Source of the DNA: CAZTDD01 sp964612675
GTDB taxonomy: Bacteria > Hinthialibacterota > Hinthialibacteria > Hinthialibacterales > JAKPRU01
Assembly (NCBI GenBank): GCA_964612675.1
Contig: CAZTDD010000148.1
Coordinates: forward strand, 1-15,781
Length of the DNA: 15,781 nt
Direction: 5' to 3'
In this document: positions 1 through 7,449 of the stretch, piece by piece
Position numbering within the stretch: the stretch's first letter is position 1
Layout of the letters: the number at the start of each line of letters is the position of its first letter
Made by a program: the position numbers and the translations under genes
The notes under the pieces: model-generated
The model's database searches: none
What the model saw: the letters and a program-made list of their open reading frames with translations, nothing else
What the model was told of the DNA's origin: nothing

Positions 1-84
1 AGACAGCAAATGAATCAGCGGCAAAGGGTTTGGATGATGACAGGGGTCTGTCACATACAAAGGAACGTCAGCGGATAATGCAAC

Positions 85-156
85 GTCCCCTCACCCCGGC
101 CCTCTCCCAGAGGGAGAGGGAGAAGAGCTCTCCCAACTTTTTGCGACACCGTCATA
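85..156. repeat. Partial copy of hairpin repeat element (copy 1)
   Basis: A perfect 9-bp hairpin (arms 100-108 and 112-120, 3-base loop, C/T-rich then G/A-rich) is followed by AACTTTTTGCGACACC at 135-150. The same layout occurs at 10162-10265, where both ends are present: a C/T-G/A hairpin, then CTCTCCC, then the TTTTTGCG end. The left terminal sequence expected near position 60 is not recognisable, so this copy looks truncated or diverged. It lies upstream of the nucleoside transporter gene and could also form RNA structure there. Confidence 0.6.
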
Positions 157-177
157 CTTGAACGTCGAAGAGAATCC

Positions 178-198
178 CGCTCGGCAAAATGCCGAGCG
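178..198. promoter_or_regulatory. Perfect 9-bp inverted repeat upstream of the transporter gene
   Basis: The arms CGCTCGGCA and TGCCGAGCG flank a 3-base AAA loop, 33 bases before the start codon at 232. No T-run follows on either strand, so a simple intrinsic terminator is unlikely. It could be an operator or a leader stem. Function is not shown by the sequence. Confidence 0.4.
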
Positions 199-231
199 TT
201 GCGAAACTGAACACACGATGAGGAGTAGAAG

Positions 232-1458
232 ATGAACATAGCAATGATGGTCCGGCTTTTCGTGATGATGTTTCTCCAATATGCGGTTTGGGGCGCGTGG
301 TTCTCGGTGCTCTCGGCATCGCTTGAGAACCTGGGGTACAGCGGCCTCCAGATCGGCAGTATCTACGGCATTCTGCCGCTGGCCTGCATTATCTCTCCTT
401 TCATCGGCTCGCAAATCGCAGATCGATATGTCAACACCGAGAAATTCCTGGCCATTGCCCATATTCTGGGCGGCGTATTGATGTTCGTTATGGCCACGAA
501 ACCGGAGTACGGGCCGTTGTACACGATCATGTTCATCTACTGCCTTCTGTACGCCCCAACGTTGCCGCTGACCAACTCGCTTACCTTCCAGCATTTGAGC
601 AGCACGGAGCGCGATTTTGGCATCATTCGAGTCGGCGGCACCATCGGATGGATCGCCGCGGGCTGGGGGATCACATTTTGGCGTCAATCCCTGGGCGTTT
701 ATTTTGGAGACTGCTTCCAACTGGCCGGCGTTCTCTCACTCCTGTTGGGATTGTTCTGTTTCTTCTTGCCCAAAACACCGCCAAACCGGGAAGGGACAAA
801 ACCCTTGGCCTTCATGGAAGCGATTGGGTTATTGCGGGACCGTGTTTTTCTTGTATTCATCATCATTTCATTCATCGTGGCGACCGAACTCCAGTTTTAC
901 TATGTCCTTACCGCACCGTTCCTGAAATCCATCGGTATTTCCGAAGAGAATGTCGGGGGGGTTATGACACTGGCTCAGGTCGCCGAGATCGTCGTTATGC
1001 TGGTCTTGCTACCGCTCTTGCTACCCAGAATCGGTCTACGGAAATCGCTTGCCATCGGGATCGTGGCCTGGCCGATTCGCTATATGATCTTCTGCATCGG
1101 CGAACCGACCTGGCTTGTCGTCGCCTCTCTCACTCTACATGGATTCTGTTATGTGTTCTTCTTCACCGTCTCACAGATCTATGTCGATTCGGTTGCACCG
1201 AAAGATATTCGCGGCTCCGCCCAGGGCCTGCATACGGTAGTGACATTCGGCCTGGGGTTGCTCGTCGGCAGCTATTTCTGCGGGTGGATCCAAGACATGT
1301 TTACTGAGATGGTCGAAGTGGCGGGTGAGATGGTTCCCCAAACAAACTACACATATGTGTTCTTGATTCCGTGTATTCTGACCATTGTGTGCGCGATCAT
1401 CTTTCTCGCAACGTTCCGCGAGCCGCAGAAGAAAGAAGAAGCTGCGGCTGAGGGATGA
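232..1458 (+). CDS. NupG/XapB-like nucleoside:H+ symporter (MFS)
   Basis: This 408-residue inner-membrane protein reads as a 12-helix major facilitator of the nucleoside:H+ symporter family (NupG, XapB), which imports nucleosides with protons. The N-terminus has the family's hallmark stretch: a first helix with FLQYAVWGAWF, then a short loop and a glycine-rich GLQIGSIYGI turn. About eleven further hydrophobic segments follow, with a central hydrophilic loop near residues 180-195. The length matches the family (about 410-420). The start at 232 is supported by AGGAG at 221-225 with six bases of spacing. The C-terminal tail is short and Lys/Glu-rich. No nucleosidase or nucleoside kinase is adjacent, so the substrate rests on family resemblance only; a sugar or other solute cannot be excluded. 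Confidence 0.8.
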   Translation: MNIAMMVRLFVMMFLQYAVWGAWFSVLSASLENLGYSGLQIGSIYGILPLACIISPFIGSQIADRYVNTEKFLAIAHILGGVLMFVMATKPEYGPLYTIMFIYCLLYAPTLPLTNSLTFQHLSSTERDFGIIRVGGTIGWIAAGWGITFWRQSLGVYFGDCFQLAGVLSLLLGLFCFFLPKTPPNREGTKPLAFMEAIGLLRDRVFLVFIIISFIVATELQFYYVLTAPFLKSIGISEENVGGVMTLAQVAEIVVMLVLLPLLLPRIGLRKSLAIGIVAWPIRYMIFCIGEPTWLVVASLTLHGFCYVFFFTVSQIYVDSVAPKDIRGSAQGLHTVVTFGLGLLVGSYFCGWIQDMFTEMVEVAGEMVPQTNYTYVFLIPCILTIVCAIIFLATFREPQKKEEAAAEG

Positions 1459-1540
1459 TGACCGGGAGGCCTATAGATTTGCGGACCCATGCTTCACCTG
1501 TTTGCTATGATGTAGGTATGATTCGTGACAGGGGACCGCA

Positions 1541-3064
1541 ATGACATCCAGAAGAAAACGAGCCTACCCAAATCAGACTGTGGAGCTGGCGGCGTCGATA
1601 ATCCAATCGATGCAGGAAGCGGCATTGGTGCTCGATGATACCGCGAAACCGGTCATTGTGAATGCGGCGGCGGAAGATCTATTTAAGCGTTCAGCCGCCT
1701 CGGTTGCCTCTGCCGAGTCTTTGTTCGAAGAACCCAGTCATTTCCAGACTTTATTCGAGAAAACACTGAACGATCCGGGTTCTCCAACAATCGGTGAAAT
1801 GAGTGTGCCGGGAGAATCGTCGGACGATCCAGTTCGATTTCAGGCGACGTTGCAGGTTCTCCCCGGCCGAACACGAAAAACGTACATCGTCATCAGCCTT
1901 GTTCCGGTTACAAGAGAGACTCGTCTTTTGCACAACGCTCAGGAGATGGGACAACGCGTCGAGTCTCTCTATCAAGCCTTGGCCGATGTTCGCGCGGAAC
2001 TCCTGGATCGGACCATCCAACTCGCGGAACAGAAAAATAAGATGATCGCTATCCTTCGCGGGATGGGAGATGGTCTGCTGGTCTGCGACAATCGAGGCGG
2101 CATCATCCAATACAACAACGTAGCCCGCGAGGTCCTCGGCCTTCCCGAGGGAGAGCTGGAGAGTCAGTCAATCGCGGAATTGTGCCCCGAACTCGGCAGG
2201 CTGCTCGGCCTGCAGTCCGACAGTACCGAGCCGCCGATCCTGTCCCCGCATGAGGAAACATTCACACTGGGAAAACGAGAGCTTCGCGCCAGTATCGCAC
2301 CCGTTTTCGATACGAGAAATCGTTACCTCGGTCTGGTGATGGTGCTGCAAGACCGTACAAAACAAGCCGAGGTCGAGCGGATGAAGTCCGACCTGATCTC
2401 CATCGTTTCCCATGAACTTCGATCGCCACTCACATCGATCAAAGGGTATATCGACCTGATGATGAGCGGCGATTTGGGCAAGGTCGCTGAGGGACATAAG
2501 AAATACCTCGAAATTGTCTCCAGCAACGCGAATCGATTGGCCGCCCTGATCGACGATATGTTGGACTTGTCGCGAATAGAATCCGGCAAACTGACAATGA
2601 GTTTCGGAAAAGTCGACGTGAAGTACTTGTGCGACTTTGTCTTTCTCACGTTAAAACCGCTGGCGCAACAGAAAGGTCTGGACTACAACCTGGAGATCAG
2701 TGACGGCCTGGCCGTATCGGGAGACGTCGATCGCCTGCAGCAGGCCCTCACAAACCTCGTCTCGAACGCGATCAAGTACACACCGGAAGGCGGTGCTGTG
2801 AAGGTTGTCGCTCATAGACAAAACGGCAGCGTACGCATCGATGTGATGGATACGGGATTCGGGATTTCACCCGAGAACCAGAAACGGCTTTTCCAGAAGT
2901 TCTTCCGAGTAAAGAACAAAAAGACCCGGAATATCGGTGGGACGGGCTTGGGGCTCTGTATCACTCAATCCATCGTCGAGGCCCACGAAGGAGCGATTGA
3001 AGTCGAAAGCGAGGAAGAGCGGGGCTCGATTTTCTCAATTGTCTTACCGGAATACCACGCCTGA
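1541..3064 (+). CDS. Soluble PAS-domain sensor histidine kinase
   Basis: This 507-residue two-component sensor kinase has no evident signal peptide or membrane helix, so it should sense a cytoplasmic signal. Order of parts: a PAS-like region (about 13-125), a coiled-coil linker rich in Gln/Glu/Leu (about 130-170), a second PAS domain (about 171-275), and HisKA with phospho-acceptor His291 in SHELRSPLTSIKGY. The HATPase_c domain follows, with the N box (NLVSNAIKYTP, Asn405 and Asn409), G1 (DTGFGI, 437-442), F box (FQKFFR, 451-456) and G2 (GGTGLGL, 466-472). All catalytic motifs look intact. An AGGGGA-like Shine-Dalgarno precedes the ATG. It starts 82 bases after the nucleoside transporter and ends 29 bases before the second transporter, so co-transcription is plausible. 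No response regulator is encoded in the window, so its partner is unknown. Confidence 0.92.
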   Translation: MTSRRKRAYPNQTVELAASIIQSMQEAALVLDDTAKPVIVNAAAEDLFKRSAASVASAESLFEEPSHFQTLFEKTLNDPGSPTIGEMSVPGESSDDPVRFQATLQVLPGRTRKTYIVISLVPVTRETRLLHNAQEMGQRVESLYQALADVRAELLDRTIQLAEQKNKMIAILRGMGDGLLVCDNRGGIIQYNNVAREVLGLPEGELESQSIAELCPELGRLLGLQSDSTEPPILSPHEETFTLGKRELRASIAPVFDTRNRYLGLVMVLQDRTKQAEVERMKSDLISIVSHELRSPLTSIKGYIDLMMSGDLGKVAEGHKKYLEIVSSNANRLAALIDDMLDLSRIESGKLTMSFGKVDVKYLCDFVFLTLKPLAQQKGLDYNLEISDGLAVSGDVDRLQQALTNLVSNAIKYTPEGGAVKVVAHRQNGSVRIDVMDTGFGISPENQKRLFQKFFRVKNKKTRNIGGTGLGLCITQSIVEAHEGAIEVESEEERGSIFSIVLPEYHA

Positions 3065-3093
3065 GTGGAATCTTACTGATTTGGATCCATCGG

Positions 3094-4332
3094 ATGACCT
3101 TTCTTTCTCCTCTGGGATTTTCAGGAAAAGACCTTCGCGTACTTCTGCTATTCACTGTTTTAACGTTTGTCGGGCTTGCGGACTCCCAAATCATAAGCCC
3201 GATTCTTCCGGAATTGGCCATGGACTTCGATCGCCATGTAACCGAAGCCAACCGCGTCGTAACGTTCTATTTTGCCGGCGCGGCTCTGGCGTCTCTGATC
3301 GCAGGTCCCCTCTTGGACAGCCAGGGAAGGAAGAGCACCCTTCTTGTGGGGGCTTTCATCGCGGCAATCGCAGAGGGCGCTATTCCGGTGACACATTCCT
3401 TTGTGTTGCTTCTCGTTTGCCGTTTTTTTGTCGGTCTGGGTGTATCGCTTGCAGCGGTCGCAACGACCACGTACATGGGCGATTATTTCCCTTATGACGT
3501 GAGAGGGAAGGCGATCGCGTTTGTAACCATTGGTTTCTTCGGTGGGTACGCATTCGGTATTCCTTTGGCGGGCTTCCTTGCGGATACATTCGGTTGGAGA
3601 GCGGCCATCCTTGTATTTGCAGTGATTATGGCCGTCGTCTCGCTGGCGTGTTTCCCGGGTGTCCCCCGGCTTGGCGGCCCGCGAACCCCCTTGCATTTTC
3701 GTGCGTTCGCCGAGACGGTCATCATTCTTCATCGAAGTCCACAGCCCGCGCTCGGAATGCTGGTATATGCGTGTATCGGAGCCAGCAGTATTGCCTTCAT
3801 GGCCTATGTCGGCGATTGGCTGTACCACACATTGGGTTTCTCGATTGCCGATCGAAGCCAGATCTTCTTCTGGTGCGGTCTGGCAACGCTCATGGTCACT
3901 CCTCTCTCGGGGCTGTGGGCGGATCGATACGGGAAGCGAGTGCCGGCAATCGTGGGGAGCCTGATCCTCGCCGGTTTTCTTTTGGTTGTCCCTCTCTTGC
4001 CCGGCAACCCGCTTTTGATCTATCCCACGTTTATGATTCTTGCGGCCGGTATGGGACTCCGGCAAAGTCCGCTCCTCGCGCTTGTAACGGAAATCATCAC
4101 CAGCGAAAAGCGGGGCACATTCATCGCGATCAAGAACGCCTGGACTCAGGCCGGGGCCGCCCTGGGGAACTTCATCGCAGGCGTGCTTTACTATCGCGGT
4201 GGCTATACGGCGGTTCTTTGTTTCTCTTCCGCTTTGATCTTTTTTACTGCGGTAATGGTGTTTCGATACATTCGTGAACCGGAAAACTTCCGCGAACAAC
4301 CGGCGGATATGGAGGAAAGTCGAGCAAAATGA
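3094..4332 (+). CDS. MFS transporter, DHA1/Bcr-CflA-like efflux type
   Basis: This 412-residue membrane protein has about 12 hydrophobic segments. The MFS motif A is visible in the loop after helix 2 (residues 71-83, GPLLDSQGRKSTL) and is repeated in the second half (273-282, GLWADRYGKR), the internal duplication typical of major facilitators. The first helix with D30 followed by a PILPELA-type segment resembles drug:H+ antiporters of the DHA1 class, which export small molecules. The Shine-Dalgarno is weak and the ATG lies 29 bases after the histidine kinase stop. The stop codon overlaps the ispF start in an ATGA (4329-4332), so ispF is probably translationally coupled to it. Substrate is unknown. 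Efflux is inferred from the family; uptake of a metabolite is possible. Confidence 0.82.
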   Translation: MTFLSPLGFSGKDLRVLLLFTVLTFVGLADSQIISPILPELAMDFDRHVTEANRVVTFYFAGAALASLIAGPLLDSQGRKSTLLVGAFIAAIAEGAIPVTHSFVLLLVCRFFVGLGVSLAAVATTTYMGDYFPYDVRGKAIAFVTIGFFGGYAFGIPLAGFLADTFGWRAAILVFAVIMAVVSLACFPGVPRLGGPRTPLHFRAFAETVIILHRSPQPALGMLVYACIGASSIAFMAYVGDWLYHTLGFSIADRSQIFFWCGLATLMVTPLSGLWADRYGKRVPAIVGSLILAGFLLVVPLLPGNPLLIYPTFMILAAGMGLRQSPLLALVTEIITSEKRGTFIAIKNAWTQAGAALGNFIAGVLYYRGGYTAVLCFSSALIFFTAVMVFRYIREPENFREQPADMEESRAK

Positions 4333-4820
4333 AGAGGCCCGCTTATCGTATAGGTTTCGGCTATGATGTTCACCGCTGGGCTGATGGGCGGGATCTTATT
4401 CTCGGCGGTATCAAGATCCCCCATTCTCAGGGACTTCTTGGACACTCCGACGCGGATGTTCTAACTCATGCCATCATGGATGCTTTGCTGGGAAGTGTTT
4501 GCCTCGGCGATATCGGACAGCACTTTCCTGACACAGATGTGCAATACGAAGGAGCGCGAAGCGTCGATCTGCTGAAACGGGTTTTGGCGCTTGTGAACGA
4601 CGAAGGATACGCTGTCGGCAATTTGGACTGCACGTTGGTGGCTGAGGAACCGAAACTCGCTCCTCATATTCGATCCATAAGTGAGTCGGTGGCCTCCTGC
4701 CTCGATGTGTCGGTCGATTGTGTCAGTGTCAAAGCAACAACAACCGAAGGCCTTCTTTACTCAGGCAACAAAGGAGGCATGGCTTGTTACGCTGTAGCGC
4801 TGGTCGTTGACAACACATAA
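4329..4820 (+). CDS. ispF: 2-C-methyl-D-erythritol 2,4-cyclodiphosphate synthase
   Basis: IspF is the fifth step of the MEP pathway to isoprenoid precursors. It converts 4-diphosphocytidyl-methylerythritol 2-phosphate to the cyclic diphosphate with release of CMP, as a cytoplasmic trimer. At 163 residues it has the normal length. Visible signatures are GFGYDVHRW, with metal ligands Asp13 and His15, HSDADVLTHAIMDALLG with ligand His47, GDIGQHFPDTD (61-70) and the C-terminal KATTTEGL block (135-142). The usual glycine-rich GRxEG segment after it is replaced by SGNKGG. Translation likely couples to the upstream transporter through the 4-base ATGA overlap. The usual partner ispD is not in this window, so the gene sits in an unusual place. 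Confidence 0.97.
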   Translation: MKRPAYRIGFGYDVHRWADGRDLILGGIKIPHSQGLLGHSDADVLTHAIMDALLGSVCLGDIGQHFPDTDVQYEGARSVDLLKRVLALVNDEGYAVGNLDCTLVAEEPKLAPHIRSISESVASCLDVSVDCVSVKATTTEGLLYSGNKGGMACYAVALVVDNT

Positions 4821-4825
4821 GAAAA

Positions 4826-4855
4826 CGGGAAGCAGCTGATATCAACCGCTTCCCG
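4826..4855 (-). terminator. Intrinsic terminator between ispF and the pseudopilin gene
   Basis: The arms CGGGAAGC (4826-4833) and GCTTCCCG (4848-4855) form a perfect 8-bp stem. Read on the - strand the stem is followed directly by TTTTC, fitting an intrinsic terminator for the pseudopilin gene that ends at 4889. On the + strand the following bases are less T-rich, so it is probably weaker for ispF. Confidence 0.7.
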
Positions 4856-4888
4856 CTTGCTATCTTTACTCCACTGTAGCAACAAAAA

Positions 4889-5506
4889 CTACAGGACGCG
4901 TACGAGCTCTCCGGAGCTGGATGTTCCGTTGGATGCGTTGTACAGATGATCCGGGAGTGACAGTTTCCCATCTCTGTAGGCAGCGCGATCCCAGTCGTTG
5001 AATTTGGCGCCGGTGTAATCTTTCACGATGAACGGCTCGGCGCGATTTCCGCTTGAACCGTTTCCAGAAATACCATCCGGGCCGTAACTCGCGAGTACGT
5101 AGTAGCTCGTTCCGTTGGATCCGTATAGGTAGGAATGTTCGTTACCACTACCTCGGAACGGGTCGAACGGAATGGTCGACATGTACGAAACCGGCGTCGT
5201 CAGGTAGATCCGACGGGCGCGTGAACCACGACCGATCTCGATTCGAGCCGAGTCCAGGTTCCCCGGGTTATCTCTGTACATACGGGAGATGCTTCGGTCG
5301 AGATTTGTCAGCGGCGGATAGGAATTGTTCTCAATATAGAACGATTCCAGAGCCGTTGCGATCTGACGCATCTCGGCTTCCGCTCGGGATACCTTGGCGC
5401 GAACCTGAGCATTCAGGAAGTTCGGCACCGCGATAGCCGCCAGAATACCGATAATTGCTACTACGATGAGCAGCTCGATCAATGTGAACCCTTTGAACTT
5501 CTTCAT
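4889..5506 (-). CDS. Type II secretion-type pseudopilin (GspG-like)
   Basis: This 205-residue prepilin-like protein has a class III signal: MKKFKG|FTLIELLIVVAI, with Gly6 before the cleavage site and Glu11 as the conserved fifth residue of the mature protein. A single hydrophobic helix (7-28) runs on into an amphipathic N-terminal helix. The C-terminal domain contains YYVLASYGPDG, common in GspG-like pseudopilins of candidate phyla. Prepilin peptidase would process it and the subunit would assemble into a periplasmic pseudopilus or pilus. I chose the ATG at 5506: the GTG four codons upstream (5518) lies inside the strong Shine-Dalgarno AAAGGAGGTGA (5525-5515), so it is unlikely to be the start. 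The gene stands alone, with no secretion ATPase, platform protein or peptidase nearby. Many such lineages scatter solitary pseudopilins, so its assembly partners are unknown. Confidence 0.9.
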   Translation of the reverse strand: MKKFKGFTLIELLIVVAIIGILAAIAVPNFLNAQVRAKVSRAEAEMRQIATALESFYIENNSYPPLTNLDRSISRMYRDNPGNLDSARIEIGRGSRARRIYLTTPVSYMSTIPFDPFRGSGNEHSYLYGSNGTSYYVLASYGPDGISGNGSSGNRAEPFIVKDYTGAKFNDWDRAAYRDGKLSLPDHLYNASNGTSSSGELVRVL

Positions 5507-5514
5507 CCCTGCTT

Positions 5515-5525
5515 TCACCTCCTTT
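5515..5525 (-). promoter_or_regulatory. Strong Shine-Dalgarno of the pseudopilin gene
   Basis: AAAGGAGGTGA on the - strand is near-perfectly complementary to the 16S rRNA 3' end. It sits 8-11 bases before the ATG at 5506 and contains the GTG at 5518, which decides the start in favour of 5506. Confidence 0.8.
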
Positions 5526-5699
5526 CAGGTTAACGTTCATTCCGTTAGGCCCCAAAAAAAGCAGGGCCGCATGACTTGCTTCGTGATTACAATAAGATAC
5601 AAATGAAGCCGATTTCGATGCCACGAAGCATATCCATGCGGATCCAAAGGGGTCCACACAGAACATCCAACTGAACTACTCTACCCCAGCTTTCCAGAG

Positions 5700-6160
5700 G
5701 TGTCAACTCGGCATTTGTGGCATTTTGTGGATGAGGTGTGAAAAAGCCGGCGGATTCCTCCACAGGTTACTCAGACTGCCCGACCACAGCCGCTTTTCCA
5801 CATTCTTGTGGACGGTTTTGTCGGCTTATCCTCTGACTATCCACAGTCATAACTCATTACTTTTCAATACGTTACTACAACAATACACAGTATCAACAGG
5901 GATTGTAATAGGTTAGTTTAAACTTCTTAAAATTTTTTAAAACATACTAAAAACTACTTAAGTCTGTGAACAACAGAGGATTCTCTTCTTGCCTCGTAGG
6001 CTCTTGTTCTCCGTCTTTCTGCTCCGATAAGCGAAAAGTGTGTAGAATTAGCTTGGTTCCTGTACCATAGATGCGTTTCGAACAATATGGCGACATTCCT
6101 TGTCATTCTATCCGGCAGATGGACAATAGGCGCATGATGAACATAGAATGTGGATAGTAT
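5700..6160. other. Candidate chromosomal replication origin (oriC)
   Basis: This gene-free stretch before dnaN holds several near matches to the DnaA box TTATCCACA. One-mismatch sites are TGTGGATGA (5726-5734, reverse), TTTTCCACA (5794-5802), CTATCCACA (5837-5845) and TGTGGATAG (6149-6157, reverse of CTATCCACA). Weaker sites are TCCTCCACA (5756-5764) and TTATCCTCT (5826-5834). Directly beside the cluster, 5917-5960 is 44 bases with six C and no G, including AAAATTTTTTAAAA, which fits a DNA-unwinding element. The adjacent dnaN is a classic origin neighbour. No dnaA gene or perfect DnaA box is seen. The alternative is simply an AT-rich promoter region for dnaN and the pseudopilin gene. Confidence 0.65.
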
Positions 6161-6217
6161 CATCATACTGGACGAATAGACCAGCAAAGCTCCAGCATCG
6201 AATATCGGAGGGGACTC

Positions 6218-7351
6218 ATGAAATTTCGTTGTCCAAAAGAAGTATGGCTTCGAGGTGTAACTGCGGTACAAAATGCGGTTGGAAGCCCCATCTCGAATCC
6301 TATGGTCGAAAATATCCTTGTGTCATGTAAGGACAACACGGTTTCGTTTATGGCAACGAATCTCAGCCTAACGATTCGGTGCTGCCGGGAAGCCGAGATC
6401 GACGAAGAGGGAGATATCGCTCTGCCGACGAAGGTGATCACAGGGCTGGTGCGCGATTTCCCAAGCGGCGAGGTTTCTTTTGCAAGCGAAGATACAAATG
6501 TGGAGATTACCTGCGGCGGTTTCGAAGGCAAACTGAAAGGTCAACCGGGCGAGCAGTTTCCTCCATTTTTGCCGGTCGAAGAGGGGGAGCAGGTCAGAGT
6601 ACCCGCCACCGTTCTTCGTGAGGCTATTCGTCGAACGATCCTGGCAACGTCAACGGAGAAGTCCCGGTTTGAGCTGGACGGCATCAAATTTGATGTGAAC
6701 GCGAAAACAGCGTTTTTTGTTGCGACCGACGGTCGTCGGCTTGCACAGGTGACTTACGGCAATGACGATCTGCCGGAGGGGCCTTTGAGTTCACTTATTC
6801 CTTCAAAAACTATGTCGGAGCTTCTGAATAGCCTTCCGGAAGAAGGGGATGTCACGGTTCTTCTCTCCGAGCGCCGGGCGATGTTCTCCTGCGGAGATTT
6901 GACTGTTGCTTCAAACCTTCTGACGGATAAGTTTCCACCCTATGACAGAATCATCCCGCGCGACGGAAGGTACCAGTTGATCGCGGACAGGGTTCCTTTC
7001 CTTGAAGCAGTGAAACGAGTTTCCGATCTGACAAGTCTGGAGACGAATCTTCTCATACTGGAACTAAGTGAGAACAACATAAAGCTACTGGGTGAACGAG
7101 CGGAAGTCGGGGGACGCGCCGAAGAAGATATTGAGGTTGAATATGACGGAGAACCGATGAATCTCCGCTACAACTATCGTTTCCTGATGGATGTGCTTCG
7201 TCTCCTGACGGAAGATCGAATCACATTGGAATTGTGGGATGAGGGGCGCCCGGGAGTTTTTCGAGGGCAAGATCGGGAGGATTTCTTGTATGTACTGATG
7301 CCGATGAAACCGCCCGAAGATGAGACGGGACAAAACACAACGGCTGAATGA
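6218..7351 (+). CDS. dnaN: DNA polymerase III beta subunit (sliding clamp)
   Basis: DnaN is the ring-shaped dimeric clamp that tethers DNA polymerase III to DNA and recruits repair and replication partners. The 377 residues match the family's length and three-domain plan (about 1-120, 121-245, 246-365). Recognisable blocks are the NPMVENILV segment after the first helix, ATDGRRLA in domain 2, the KFPPYDRIIP block, and the terminal YVLMPMKPP, which closes the conserved C-terminus. About a dozen acidic and polar residues extend beyond it. The Shine-Dalgarno GGAGGGGA just before the ATG at 6218 supports the start. dnaN is preceded by the putative origin and not by dnaA, and it is not followed by recF or gyrB, so the classic dnaA-dnaN-recF-gyrB order is broken. 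A strong terminator follows. Confidence 0.97.
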   Translation: MKFRCPKEVWLRGVTAVQNAVGSPISNPMVENILVSCKDNTVSFMATNLSLTIRCCREAEIDEEGDIALPTKVITGLVRDFPSGEVSFASEDTNVEITCGGFEGKLKGQPGEQFPPFLPVEEGEQVRVPATVLREAIRRTILATSTEKSRFELDGIKFDVNAKTAFFVATDGRRLAQVTYGNDDLPEGPLSSLIPSKTMSELLNSLPEEGDVTVLLSERRAMFSCGDLTVASNLLTDKFPPYDRIIPRDGRYQLIADRVPFLEAVKRVSDLTSLETNLLILELSENNIKLLGERAEVGGRAEEDIEVEYDGEPMNLRYNYRFLMDVLRLLTEDRITLELWDEGRPGVFRGQDREDFLYVLMPMKPPEDETGQNTTAE

Positions 7352-7396
7352 GGGTAGATTCGAAACAAAACATGGCCAGCAGACCATTGTAAATAA

Positions 7397-7424
7397 AAAG
7401 GGGCGGCCGGACGGCCGCCCCTTT
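7397..7424. terminator. Bidirectional intrinsic terminator between dnaN and asd
   Basis: AAAGGGGCGGCCG (7397-7409) and its exact complement CGGCCGCCCCTTT (7412-7424) form a very GC-rich stem. Flanking A and T tracts serve both directions. It lies between the convergent dnaN and asd stops. Confidence 0.88.
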
Positions 7425-7449
7425 CACAATCACGGTTTGCTTTGAGTAC

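Noticed and set aside
648..1307. Overlapping + strand 219-codon frame inside the nucleoside transporter gene
   Set aside because: Frame-shadow: Arg/His-rich, no motif, fully inside a convincing membrane-protein gene.
3160..4299. Reverse-strand 379-codon frame opposite the second MFS transporter
   Set aside because: The product is highly charged with no recognisable motif or ribosome site, while the + strand encodes a clear 12-helix transporter.
5507..5518. GTG at 5518 as the start of the pseudopilin gene
   Set aside because: The GTG is part of the Shine-Dalgarno AAAGGAGGTGA. The ATG at 5506 has ideal spacing and gives a normal prepilin leader.
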